Below are positions 19,271-27,918 of a stretch of DNA of 64,000 nt, one piece after another. Position 1 is the stretch's first letter, and each line of letters opens with the position of its first letter. The notes under the pieces were generated by a model. That model had not been told where the DNA came from and searched no databases. It saw only the letters and a list, made by a program, of their open reading frames with translations. Source of the stretch: Devosia sp. (GTDB lineage Bacteria; Pseudomonadota; Alphaproteobacteria; Rhizobiales; Devosiaceae); assembly GCA_016713105.1 (NCBI GenBank), contig JADJPS010000001.1, forward strand, positions 496,001-560,000, written 5' to 3'. A program made the position numbers and the translations under genes.

Positions 19271-20284
19271 ATGACCAAGATTTCGCTTTTGTCCGGTTCC
19301 TACAGCGGCCCCGGCGGCGCCGGCCTCGGACTCCTCAATTTCGATACCGCGACCGGCGGCTTCGAACAGGTCCGCTCCTACCCCGGCACGCCCGACGTCT
19401 CCTGGATCGCCTTCGCGCCCACCACCCGCACCGTCTACGTCACCGACGAAATGGCCGAAAAGGTCGGTGCCTTCACCCTCGCTCCCGACCTCGGCGCCGT
19501 CACCCCGCTCGGCTACCAGCCGACCGGCGCCAAATACCCCTGCTACATCCGCCTCAGCCCCAAGGGCACCAAGCTTGCCGCCGCCAACTACGGCGACGAC
19601 TCCGTGCCGGTCTTCAACCTCGATGCCGCCACCGGCGCCCTCAAGGCCGATCCCGTCGTCCTGCGCAGCGCCTACCAGCACGACAAGGGCCACGCCCACT
19701 GGACGCAGTGGTCACCCGAGGCCGATCGCCTCTACACCGTCGATCTCGGCCACGACGAAGTCCGCTTCTTCCCCTATGCCGGCGGCAGCTTCACGGGCGG
19801 TCCGGTCACCGCCTTCGCGCTGCCCGCAGGGTCCGGTCCGCGGCATCTCGCCTTCCATCCCGGCGGCAGGTTCGCCTATCTGTGGACCGAGTACGCCAAT
19901 GTCCTCACCGCGCTGAAGCGCGAAGCCGACGGCACGCTGACGAGGATCAACGCGCTCTCCGCCCTGCCGGCCGGTTTCACCGGCACCTCCTACGGCGCCC
20001 ATATCGAGATCGCCCCGAACGGCGAAACCCTCTACGTCTCCAACCGCGGCCACAATTCCATTGCGGTGTTTGCGATCGCCGCCGATGGCAGCGTCGGCCT
20101 CAGGCAGATCGTCCCCTGCGGCGGCGACTGGCCGCGCTTCTTCATATTGCTCGGCAGGCACCTCGTCGTCGCCAACCAGAAGTCCGATACCCTCGTCAGC
20201 TTCGACGTCGCCGCCGATGGCACGCTCTCGCCCAGCGGGCAGGTGTTCGCGCTCGAAAAGCCGGTCTGCCTGCTGCCGGTCTGA
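19271..20284 (+). CDS. 6-Phosphogluconolactonase-like beta-propeller lactonase
   Basis: A 337-residue seven-bladed beta-propeller protein of the YbhE/Pgl family. Typical repeats include LLSGSYSGPGGAGLGL at the N-terminus, LGHDEVRFF, GSGPRHLAFHPGGRFAYLW and ETLYVSNRGHNSIAVF. Family members hydrolyse sugar lactones. Its location after a sugar dehydrogenase suggests it opens the lactone made by that enzyme, but a 331 bp gap means it may be transcribed separately. It converges with the MFS gene across a short hairpin. Confidence 0.92.
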   Translation: MTKISLLSGSYSGPGGAGLGLLNFDTATGGFEQVRSYPGTPDVSWIAFAPTTRTVYVTDEMAEKVGAFTLAPDLGAVTPLGYQPTGAKYPCYIRLSPKGTKLAAANYGDDSVPVFNLDAATGALKADPVVLRSAYQHDKGHAHWTQWSPEADRLYTVDLGHDEVRFFPYAGGSFTGGPVTAFALPAGSGPRHLAFHPGGRFAYLWTEYANVLTALKREADGTLTRINALSALPAGFTGTSYGAHIEIAPNGETLYVSNRGHNSIAVFAIAADGSVGLRQIVPCGGDWPRFFILLGRHLVVANQKSDTLVSFDVAADGTLSPSGQVFALEKPVCLLPV

Positions 20285-20294
20285 CCGCGGCATA

Positions 20295-20322
20295 CCCCTC
20301 GTCCGAAGTTCGGATGAAGGGG
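20295..20322. terminator. Convergent hairpin between lactonase and MFS genes
   Basis: TCCGAA-g-TTCGGA (20302-20314) inside an outer CCCCT/AGGGG pairing (20295-20299/20318-20322). There is no clear T tract; it sits exactly between two converging genes and may serve both strands. Confidence 0.5.
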
Positions 20323-20329
20323 GTTCTCC

Positions 20330-21535
20330 TCACCGCACCTTGTGGCGCATCTCGGGCAGGAACACCGTCAGCAGGCCCGCCAGCGGCATGAAGGAGCACA
20401 GCCAGTAGACATATTCGATGCTGGTGACGTCGGCGAGCGCGCCGAGTGCCGCCGCCGCGATGCCGCCCGCCCCGAAGGCGAAGCCGAAGAAGATGCCGGC
20501 GATCATCCCGACCCGGCCCGGCATCAGTTCCTGCGCGAACACCACGATGGCGGAGAATGCGGACGAGAAGATCAGTCCGATGATCACCGTCAGCACCACC
20601 GTCCAGGTGAGGTCGGCATAGGGCAGGGCGAGCGTGAACGGCAACACGCCGAGGATCGAGAACCAGATCACGAACTTGGCGCCGAAGCGGTCGCCGATCG
20701 GCCCGCCGAGGAACACGCCGAGCGCCGAGGCGCCGAGATAGACGAAGAGCAGCAGCTGGCTGTCCTGCACGCCGACCGCGAACTTGTCGATGAGAAAGAA
20801 CGTGTAGTAGCTGGAGAGGCTCGCCATGTAGGCGTTCTTGGTCAGCGTCAGGACGGTGAGCACGACAAGCGCCACCGCGGTCGTGCGCCGGTCGAACAGC
20901 AGCGCCGTGCTTGCCGGCATCCGGCCGGCATTGGCCCGCCGGTGCGCGGCATACCAGCGCCCCACCCGCCATAGAACGAAGATGCCGACCAGCGAGCCGA
21001 GCGCGAACAGGCTGACGCTCCACTGGCCGCGCGGCAGGACGATGAACGCGGCGAGCAGCGGACCGAGCGCCGAGCCGGCATTGCCTCCAACCTGGAACAG
21101 TGACTGCGCCAGCCCGTGCCGGCCGCCGGAGGCGAGGCGCGCCACCCGGCTCGACTCGGGATGGAAGATCGCCGAGCCGAGCCCGACGAAGGCCGAGCCG
21201 AGCAGCAGCAGCCAGTAGCTGTTGGCAAAGCCGAGAATGATCAGGCCGACGAGGCTGGAGCCCATTCCCACCGGCAGCGAATAGGGCATCGGCCGCTTGT
21301 CGGTATACATGCCGATCGCCGGCTGCAGCAGCGAGGCCGTGACCTGGAAGGTGAAGGTGAGGAGCCCGATCTGCACGTAGTCGAGCCCGTAGTTCACCTT
21401 GAGGATCGGGTAGATCGCCGACAGCAGCGACTGCATCACGTCGTTGACGAGGTGCCCGAAGCTCACCGCGAGGATGATGGAGAGGGTGGTGGTGCTGGTC
21501 GCGGCGCTGCGCGCCGTCGTGCTGGCGTCGGTCAC
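20330..21535 (-). CDS. MFS transporter, fosmidomycin-resistance (Fsr) type
   Basis: A 401-residue inner-membrane protein with about twelve membrane segments. The N-terminal HLVNDVMQSLLSAIYPILK and the segment GLGSAIFHPESSRVARLASG match Fsr-like drug exporters. The start is a GTG at 21535 (codons Met-Thr-Asp), with a weak GGACC ribosome-binding site. It probably exports small toxic compounds, with unknown specificity. It is divergent from the GntR operon, 289 bp away. Confidence 0.92.
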   Translation of the reverse strand: MTDASTTARSAATSTTTLSIILAVSFGHLVNDVMQSLLSAIYPILKVNYGLDYVQIGLLTFTFQVTASLLQPAIGMYTDKRPMPYSLPVGMGSSLVGLIILGFANSYWLLLLGSAFVGLGSAIFHPESSRVARLASGGRHGLAQSLFQVGGNAGSALGPLLAAFIVLPRGQWSVSLFALGSLVGIFVLWRVGRWYAAHRRANAGRMPASTALLFDRRTTAVALVVLTVLTLTKNAYMASLSSYYTFFLIDKFAVGVQDSQLLLFVYLGASALGVFLGGPIGDRFGAKFVIWFSILGVLPFTLALPYADLTWTVVLTVIIGLIFSSAFSAIVVFAQELMPGRVGMIAGIFFGFAFGAGGIAAAALGALADVTSIEYVYWLCSFMPLAGLLTVFLPEMRHKVR

Positions 21536-21770
21536 TTGCTGGTCCGGCAGTCAATGAAGCCGGCCCGTGGCCGGCTGGGGGGGTTGACGTCAGTCCTAAC
21601 ATGTCAGTGGCGCCCCGTCCCGACGCTTTGCCGTCAAAGCGTTCTCGTCTCGTGAAATCTGGCGCGGCTGTGCCGCCTCCTGCAGGAGGGCCATCGGCAT
21701 GGCGCCGGTGCCTTGTGGGAGGGGGTGATCGCGGTGCAGGAGGCGCGCCAGCCCATCCGCTCCATCCCCC

Positions 21771-21810
21771 TTGACAGCCCGATTTAGTGTGCTAGTTATG
21801 TAGCACACTA
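21771..21810 (+). promoter_or_regulatory. Promoter and perfect palindromic operator of the GntR/ABC operon
   Basis: TTGACA (21771-21776) is a consensus -35. A perfect inverted repeat, TAGTGTGCTA (21785-21794) and TAGCACACTA (21801-21810), overlaps the likely -10 (TAGTTA, 21793-21798). The start codon is only 15 bases beyond. This is what an autoregulatory YtrA-type operator should look like. Confidence 0.8.
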
Positions 21811-21824
21811 GCAAGGCGTCTTGC

Positions 21825-22184
21825 ATGACACAGTTCAACGATAGCCAGCCGATCTTCCTGCAGATCAGCCAGAGGATTGCCGAAATGATCCTGAACCACG
21901 CCGCCCGCGAGGGCGAGGCGCTCCCCTCCGTGCGCCAGGTCTCCGCCGACCTGTCGGTCAACCCGCTGACCGTCACCCGCGCCTACCAGTCGCTCGTCGA
22001 CCTCGGCGTCGTCGAGTCGCGCCGCGGCATGGGCATGTTCGTGCAGCCGGGGGCGCGGGAGCGGCTGCTCGCCCACGAGCGCGAAGTTTTCCTCAACGAG
22101 GAGTGGCCGCGCATCCGCGCCCGCATTGCGGCGCTGGAACTCGATCCCGGACAACTCCTTGGCAAAGGCGGCAATGATGAATGA
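21825..22184 (+). CDS. YtrA-subfamily GntR transcriptional regulator
   Basis: A 119-residue DNA-binding protein. The winged helix-turn-helix (about residues 8-78; PSVRQVSADLSVNPLTVTRAY) is typical of GntR, and the short C-terminal helix region without an effector domain is typical of the YtrA subfamily. It starts an operon with an ABC ATPase and permease; its end overlaps the ATPase start by 11 bases. It probably represses the operon through the palindrome at 21785-21810 and responds to a cell-envelope or drug signal. Confidence 0.93.
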   Translation: MTQFNDSQPIFLQISQRIAEMILNHAAREGEALPSVRQVSADLSVNPLTVTRAYQSLVDLGVVESRRGMGMFVQPGARERLLAHEREVFLNEEWPRIRARIAALELDPGQLLGKGGNDE

Positions 22185-23058
22185 TCTGGCTCAATCCACG
22201 GCTGCTCCGATCATCACGGCGCGCGGCCTCAGGAAGCGCTTCGGCAATGCCGAAATCCTCCATGGCCTCGATTTCGACATCCCGCCGGGCCGCATCTACG
22301 GCCTCGTCGGCCACAACGGCGCGGGCAAGACCACCACGCTGAACGCCATCCTCGGCCTCACCTCCTACGAGGGAACCGTCCGCGTCCTCGGCGAGGACCC
22401 GTTCGAGAAGCGGGCCCGGCTGATGCAGAACGTCGCCTTCATCTCCGACGTCGCAAGCCTGCCGCGCTTCCTCAGGGTCCGCGAGCTGTTCGCGCTGCTC
22501 ACCAACATCCATCCCAACTTCAGCCAGGAGAAGGCCAGGGGCTTCCTCGACGGAACCGACGTGAAGATGGAGGCCAGGATCAGGAATCTCTCGAAGGGCA
22601 TGATCGCCCAGCTCCACCTCGCCGTGGTGATGGCGATCGACGCGCGCCTGCTCGTGCTCGACGAGCCGACCCTTGGTCTCGACATCACCTATCGCAAGCG
22701 GTTCTACCGGCGCCTGCTCGAGGACTACATGACCGAAGAGCGGACGCTCCTCATCACCACCCACCAGGTGGACGAGATCGAGTTCATGCTCTCTGACATC
22801 ATGTTCATTCGCGATGGGGCGCTGGTGCTCCACATGCAGATGGAGACGGTCTCGACCCGCTACACCCAGCTGATCGCCGATCCGGCCCGCCTCGCGGAGG
22901 CCCAGGCCATTGGGCCGATCTATCAGGAGACCCGCTTCGGACAGACCGCCATGGTGTTCGACGGCGTCGATCGCGAACGGCTCGCCACCCTCGGTGCCGT
23001 CTCGACCCCGACGCTCTCCGATCTGTTCGTCGCCCTCATGCAACGCGGTGAGAAATGA
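22174..23058 (+). CDS. ABC exporter ATP-binding protein
   Basis: A 294-residue ATPase with Walker A (GHNGAGKTTTLNA, about residue 45), a variant signature (LSKGMIAQL, about 145), Walker B (LLVLDEPTLGLD) and His switch (TTHQ). It resembles YtrB/BcrA-like exporters. The start could be ATG 22174 or 22177; AAAGG lies about 6 bases upstream of the first. It overlaps the regulator by 11 bases and the permease by four. Confidence 0.93.
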   Translation: MMNDLAQSTAAPIITARGLRKRFGNAEILHGLDFDIPPGRIYGLVGHNGAGKTTTLNAILGLTSYEGTVRVLGEDPFEKRARLMQNVAFISDVASLPRFLRVRELFALLTNIHPNFSQEKARGFLDGTDVKMEARIRNLSKGMIAQLHLAVVMAIDARLLVLDEPTLGLDITYRKRFYRRLLEDYMTEERTLLITTHQVDEIEFMLSDIMFIRDGALVLHMQMETVSTRYTQLIADPARLAEAQAIGPIYQETRFGQTAMVFDGVDRERLATLGAVSTPTLSDLFVALMQRGEK

Positions 23059-23936
23059 AAACCCTGACGGCCCTCATTCGCCGCGAGTATCTGGAGCATC
23101 GGGGCGCTTTCCTCTATGCGCCCACGCTCATCCTCGTCGTGCTGCTGATCATCACCGCATCCGGGGTCGCCTTCGGCCGCTTCCAGCTCGATGAGCGGAT
23201 GGCCCTGCTGCCGGCACTCAAGGTGTTCGAGTTCGGCACCCTGGCGCTCAGCGCCCTGTGGGCGCTCTACCTGATGGCGGCGCTGTTCTTCTACTATGCC
23301 GATGCCTTCAGTGCTGACCTGCGCAACAACGCCATGCTGTTCTGGAAGTCGATGCCGGTCAGTGATTTCGGCATCCTGGCGAGCAAGATGCTGGCCGGTC
23401 TGAGCCTGTTCCCCCTGCTCATCCTCGCGGCCATGCTGCTGACCGCGCTCATCGTCTTCGGCGGCACCTCGCTCTCGGCCCTGACGCTCGGCATTCCGGT
23501 GCCGTCGCTCTTCGCCTACCTGTCGAGCCTCGTCCAGATCGGCAGTTTCGTGGTCGTCGGCGTCGCGCTGGCGCTGCTCTGGTACGCCCCGTTCTTTGCC
23601 TGGGTGGGGCTGCTCTCGACGCTGTTCCGGCGCTGGTCGATTCCGCTCGCCTTCCTGATCCCCGGGCTCGCCGGCCTCGCCGAGAACCTGCTGTTCCGCA
23701 ATGCCGGTCCCGATGGCGGCTACCTGCTGAGCTACCTTCGGCACCGCCTGCAGTTCGGCGACAACCGCATGGAGTTCGGCGAAGGCTTCCTCACCGCCGG
23801 CCCGTTCGCTGCCGGTCCGATGCTGGGTCGGCTCGTCGCCAGCATCGACTGGGCCCAGTTCGCCGGCGGACTGATTGTTGCTGCGCTTCTGGTCCTTGCT
23901 GCCAGCGCCTACCGCCGCCGCTCCGTTGCCGCCTGA
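23055..23936 (+). CDS. ABC-2 type membrane permease
   Basis: A 293-residue integral membrane protein with about six hydrophobic segments (for example residues 19-38, 57-80, 108-135, 150-178 and 270-285). The region FYYADAFSADLRNNAMLFWKS is typical of ABC-2 exporter permeases next to YtrA-like regulators. It overlaps the ATPase by four bases (ATGA) and completes a regulator-ATPase-permease operon. The substrate is unknown; antimicrobial peptide or envelope stress roles are usual for the type. Confidence 0.9.
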   Translation: MKTLTALIRREYLEHRGAFLYAPTLILVVLLIITASGVAFGRFQLDERMALLPALKVFEFGTLALSALWALYLMAALFFYYADAFSADLRNNAMLFWKSMPVSDFGILASKMLAGLSLFPLLILAAMLLTALIVFGGTSLSALTLGIPVPSLFAYLSSLVQIGSFVVVGVALALLWYAPFFAWVGLLSTLFRRWSIPLAFLIPGLAGLAENLLFRNAGPDGGYLLSYLRHRLQFGDNRMEFGEGFLTAGPFAAGPMLGRLVASIDWAQFAGGLIVAALLVLAASAYRRRSVAA

Positions 23937-24022
23937 GCCCCGTTCACCGAACCGGGGGTTGGCGCTGGCAACGCCCACCCCTTCTGCTAGATAGGTCCCG
24001 CAGCACGAGCGGAGGACTTGGC

Positions 24023-25447
24023 ATGGCGATGATCGTTCCGGTGATCCTGGCAGGCGGGCAGGGCACGCGCCTGTGGCCGATGTCGCGGGCGGCGCGGCCC
24101 AAGCAGTTCCTGCCGCTGGTCGGTGCCGCCTCGCTCTACCAGAAGACGTTGGAGCGGGTCTCCGATCCGGCCCGCTATGCCCCGGCGGTGATCGTCACCA
24201 ATGCCGAGTACCGCTTCCTCGTGGCCGAGCAGGCCGAGGAGATCGGAGTCGCCACCTCAGCCGTGCTGCTCGAGCCGGTGGCCCGCAACACCGCTGCCGC
24301 CATTGCGGCGGCCGCCCTGTTCGTCGCCGAGAAATTCGGTCGCGATGCCGTCATCCACGTCCTCGCCTCCGACCATGCCGTCGAGGTCGACGACAACTAC
24401 CGCTGGAGCCTCGAGGTTGCCGCCGCCGCCGCCCGCGCCGGCCGCCTCGTCACGTTCGGCATCGCGCCCAGCGCCCCCGAGACCGGCTACGGCTATATCG
24501 AGGCCGGCAGTCCGCGCGAGGGCGGTGCCGTCGAGGTCGCCCGCTTCGTCGAAAAGCCCGACCGGGCTCGCGCCGCCGAGATGCTGGCCAAGGGCGGCTA
24601 CTACTGGAATTCGGGCACCTTCATGCTCGGCGTCGAGAGCTTCCTCGCCGAGGTGGGGCGCCTCGCCCCCGAGACGCTTGCCGCTGCCACCGCCGCGGTC
24701 GAAGCGGCGCGGGCCGACCTCGACTTCATCCGCCTCGACCTCGAGGGCTTCTCGAAGGCCCCCAATATCTCGGTCGACTACGCCATTTTCGAAAAGTCCG
24801 ACCGTGTCGTCATGGTGCCGGTCAGCTACGCCTGGTCGGACCTCGGTTCCTGGGACGCGGTGTGGAAGGCCTCGCCACACGATGCCGGCGGCAATGTCAG
24901 CCGCGGCGACGCCACGCTCTCCAACACCACCAACAGCCTCGTCGTCACCGAGAAGGCGCATGTGGCGGTCGAGGGGCTCGACGATGTCGCCGTCATCGCC
25001 TCGGAGGATGCCATCTATGTCGGCAGGCTCTCCGATGCGCAGAAGGTCGGACCGATGGTCAAGGCGCTGCGCGCCAACCCGGCGACCACCGGCCTCACCG
25101 AGATCCACCGCACCGCCTACCGGCCGTGGGGCGGCTATGCCTCTATCCTCAGCGGCGACCGCTTCCAGGTGAAGCGGCTCTTCGTCAAGCCCGGCAAGAA
25201 GCTCAGCCTGCAGAAGCACCACCATCGTGCCGAGCACTGGATCGTCGTCACCGGTACCGCCGAGGTCACCATCGACGGCACCGTCACCATGCTGACCGAG
25301 AACCAGTCGACCTACCTGCCGCTCGGCTGCGTGCACCGCCTCGCCAATCCCGGCAAGATCACGCTCGAACTGATCGAGGTGCAGACCGGCTCCTATCTCG
25401 GCGAGGACGACATCATCCGCATCGAGGACGAGTTCGGGCGGGCCTGA
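24023..25447 (+). CDS. manC: Mannose-1-phosphate guanylyltransferase/mannose-6-phosphate isomerase
   Basis: A 474-residue bifunctional enzyme making GDP-mannose for polysaccharides. The nucleotidyltransferase signature (GGQGTRLWPMSR) is at residues 10-21, FVEKPD at about 175, and the C-terminal cupin phosphomannose isomerase domain (about 365-470) has RPWGGY and QKHHHRAEHWIVVTGTA. The ribosome-binding site GGAGGA sits 7 bases before ATG. It stands alone and probably feeds capsule or exopolysaccharide synthesis; a Wzm/Wzt-type exporter lies near the end of the window. Confidence 0.96.
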   Translation: MAMIVPVILAGGQGTRLWPMSRAARPKQFLPLVGAASLYQKTLERVSDPARYAPAVIVTNAEYRFLVAEQAEEIGVATSAVLLEPVARNTAAAIAAAALFVAEKFGRDAVIHVLASDHAVEVDDNYRWSLEVAAAAARAGRLVTFGIAPSAPETGYGYIEAGSPREGGAVEVARFVEKPDRARAAEMLAKGGYYWNSGTFMLGVESFLAEVGRLAPETLAAATAAVEAARADLDFIRLDLEGFSKAPNISVDYAIFEKSDRVVMVPVSYAWSDLGSWDAVWKASPHDAGGNVSRGDATLSNTTNSLVVTEKAHVAVEGLDDVAVIASEDAIYVGRLSDAQKVGPMVKALRANPATTGLTEIHRTAYRPWGGYASILSGDRFQVKRLFVKPGKKLSLQKHHHRAEHWIVVTGTAEVTIDGTVTMLTENQSTYLPLGCVHRLANPGKITLELIEVQTGSYLGEDDIIRIEDEFGRA

Positions 25448-25605
25448 GGCCCCGCGGCGAAGAGCAAGGCCGGTTCCGACACCAGCGATTGTCGCCGATT
25501 GTTGAACGGTCTCTTCGGCGCTTTGGCCCTGCCGGGCAGTGTTCCCGTGCCGCGTTCGGCCCTATACGAGGGCACCGCGGGCCCGCGGGCCGCCGAAAGG
25601 ACATC

Positions 25606-26523
25606 ATGATCACCGTCGAATCCCAGCGCGCCGTCCGTTCGGCCCCGATCCTGCCCACCACCACCAGGCTCGGTGCGGTTCGCATTGCCGTCACCTCGCG
25701 CGACCGGGCGCTCGCCATCTGGCGCGACGTGGTCGGGCTCGAGCTCCTCTCCGAGGATGCCGAAGCCCTGCACCTGGGCGTCGGTCTCACCGAGCTGATC
25801 ACCCTCGAACTGGGCGCCGCCCATCCGGTGCGCGACAGGAGCCTGGGGCTCTACCACGTCGCCATTCACGTCCCCACCCGCGCCGCGCTCGCCCAGATGG
25901 TGGTGCGCGCCCTGCAGCGCCGTGTCCGCATCTCGCCGACCGACCACCTCGTGTCCGAGGCGGTCTACCTCTGGGATCATGACAACAACGGCATCGAGAT
26001 CACCTTCGAGACGCCCTGGCGCGGCCACATCGGCGACGGCGAGGACGGCTTCTATGTCCGCACCGTCGATGGCACGCCGCATTCCGGCCGCGAGGCCATC
26101 GACCTCGACGACCTGCTCGGCGAACTGGGCGAGAAGCCGGTGCTCGAACCCGCGATGCTGGCCGGCACCCGCATCGGCCACATTCACCTGCACGTCAACG
26201 ACCTCGAGCAGGCGATGCGCTACTATCGCGATGGCATCGGCTATGGCGGGCTGTTCATCATGCGCCGCTTCGGCATGGGCGATCTCGGGCTCGACTACCC
26301 GCCTCACGCCATCGCCTTCAACATCTGGTCCGGCCCCGACGCCGCCCAGCAGCCCCCCGGCCACGCCGGGCTCCGCCACTTCCACGTCGTCGTCCCCGAT
26401 CAGGCCACCCTCGATGCCGTCCGCACCCGGCTGAAGTCCATCGGCGCCGAGGCCGCAGACAGCAACGAAGGCCTGGTGTCGCGCGATCCGGCGGGGAACC
26501 TGGTGAAGGTCGTCATCGGCTGA
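25606..26523 (+). CDS. VOC-family protein (catechol 2,3-dioxygenase-like)
   Basis: A 305-residue protein with two vicinal-oxygen-chelate domains (about residues 15-135 and 180-303). The second has IGHIHLHVNDLEQAM and later LRHFHVVVPD, providing candidate His metal ligands. The arrangement resembles catechol-2,3-dioxygenases or glyoxalase-like proteins; the substrate is not predictable. The start ATG 25606 follows GAAAGGACATC. The frame is open far upstream through manC, but that is a shadow. Confidence 0.88.
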   Translation: MITVESQRAVRSAPILPTTTRLGAVRIAVTSRDRALAIWRDVVGLELLSEDAEALHLGVGLTELITLELGAAHPVRDRSLGLYHVAIHVPTRAALAQMVVRALQRRVRISPTDHLVSEAVYLWDHDNNGIEITFETPWRGHIGDGEDGFYVRTVDGTPHSGREAIDLDDLLGELGEKPVLEPAMLAGTRIGHIHLHVNDLEQAMRYYRDGIGYGGLFIMRRFGMGDLGLDYPPHAIAFNIWSGPDAAQQPPGHAGLRHFHVVVPDQATLDAVRTRLKSIGAEAADSNEGLVSRDPAGNLVKVVIG

Positions 26524-26568
26524 ACGCCATGGGTGGTAGGGTCTTTGACCGGCGGCCCCCTGGTGGCG

Positions 26569-26712
26569 GAGGAGTCACTCCTCATCCGCCCTTCGGACAC
26601 CATCTCCCTCAAGGGGAGAAGGACGATCACCGAGACACCTCAGTCGGGACTCCCTTCTCCCCTTGTGGGAGAAGGTGGATCGGCCGAAGGCCGAGCCGGA
26701 TGAGGGGTGGCC
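26569..26712. repeat. Family A intergenic palindromic repeat, copy 2
   Basis: Inverted CTCCCTCAAGGGGAGAAGG and CCTTCTCCCCTTGTGGGAGA hairpins, with CTCATCCGCCCTTCGG on the left and CCGGATGAGGGGTGG on the right, as in copy 1. Confidence 0.85.
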
Positions 26713-26731
26713 GCATTCACGTAGGTGCCCC

Positions 26732-27772
26732 TCACACCATCGAGAGGAACCGCTCCACTTCGTCCGCCTGCGTCGCCCAGCTGGTCACCAGCCGCACCAG
26801 CACCTCGCCCTCCGCGAGGGGCGCCGCCAGCGCCTCCACCGGCCATTCGTGGAGCGAGCCGCCCGCTGCCCGGATGTGCCCCAGGCTCTCGCTGGAAAGC
26901 ACCGCGAACACCTCGTTCGCCGTGCTCTCCCAGCCCAGCCTTGCCCGGCTGGACGCCCTCAGTCCTGCCCGCAGCCGCTCCGCCATGAGGTTGGCGTGCC
27001 CGGCCCAGCGCAGCCAGTTGCCGTCCGTCAGGTAGGCCTCGAACTGCGCCGCGACGAACCGTGCCTTCGACAGCGTCTGCCCCGCCCGCTGCCGCCGCGC
27101 CGCGAGGTCGCCCAGCTTGTCGGGCGCAAACACCACGATCGCCTCGGCCGCCCAGCAACCGTTCTTGGTGCCGCCAAAGCTGAGGAAATCCACTCCGGCC
27201 TGCCAGGTCGCGGCCGCCGGGCTCGCCCCCAGCGCCGCCACCGCGTTGCCGAACCGCGCCCCGTCCATGTGCACGGCGAGCCCGCGCTCCCGCGCCATCC
27301 CGGCCAGTTCCGCCACTTCGCCCGGCGCATAGACCGTGCCGCATTCGGTCGCATTGGTGAGGCTCAGTGCCACGGGTGTGCCGAACCGGCCGCCCTCGGG
27401 AAACCGCCTCAGCGTTGTGGCGAAGTCCGCCGCGCTCACCTTGCCATCCGCCTGCGGCATCGGGATCAGCTTCATCCCGCCACTCTGGAACTCGGTCGCT
27501 CCCCATTCGTCGACATGGATATGCGCCTCGCTCGAGCAGAAGATCAGCCCGCCCGGCCGGCTCAGCGCCGCGAGCCCCAGCGAGTTCGAGGCCGTGCCGG
27601 TGGCGGTGAACCACACCTCCACCTCGCGTTCGAACAGCGCGGCGAACAGCTGCTTCACCCGCCCCGTCAGCGCATCGCCGCCATAGGCCGGCGCAAACCC
27701 GTCATTGGCCCGCGCCAGCGCCGCCATCACCTCCGGCGTCGCCCCGGCCCAGTTGTCACGTGCGAAATTCAC
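26732..27772 (-). CDS. ltaE: Low-specificity L-threonine aldolase
   Basis: A 346-residue pyridoxal-phosphate enzyme cleaving threonine to glycine and acetaldehyde. The PLP lysine is in LSFGGTKNG (about residue 205), and the substrate-binding HMDGARFGNA (about 165) and THxN-like TNATECGTVY segments are present. It begins MNFARDNWAGATPEVM, typical of the proteobacterial subfamily. It is separate from its neighbours, divergent from the zinc alcohol dehydrogenase, with a family A repeat at its 3' end. Confidence 0.93.
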   Translation of the reverse strand: MNFARDNWAGATPEVMAALARANDGFAPAYGGDALTGRVKQLFAALFEREVEVWFTATGTASNSLGLAALSRPGGLIFCSSEAHIHVDEWGATEFQSGGMKLIPMPQADGKVSAADFATTLRRFPEGGRFGTPVALSLTNATECGTVYAPGEVAELAGMARERGLAVHMDGARFGNAVAALGASPAAATWQAGVDFLSFGGTKNGCWAAEAIVVFAPDKLGDLAARRQRAGQTLSKARFVAAQFEAYLTDGNWLRWAGHANLMAERLRAGLRASSRARLGWESTANEVFAVLSSESLGHIRAAGGSLHEWPVEALAAPLAEGEVLVRLVTSWATQADEVERFLSMV

Positions 27773-27918
27773 CTTGCAGCTCCGCTCTCCGGCGGCTCGC
27801 TCCTGGCACGCCGCCGGGCATCGCAGTGAGCCCGGCCGAGGGCCCGCGTCGGTCCGCCGCGCGCTGCCCCCTAGCGCCGAATCTCGGGCCCGCTATGATC
27901 ACGCCTCAGGAGACCCCC

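Noticed and set aside
24073..26523. An open frame of 816 codons spanning manC and the VOC gene
   Set aside because: Its first two thirds are an arginine/alanine-rich shadow of manC; only the part from 25606 resembles a real protein.
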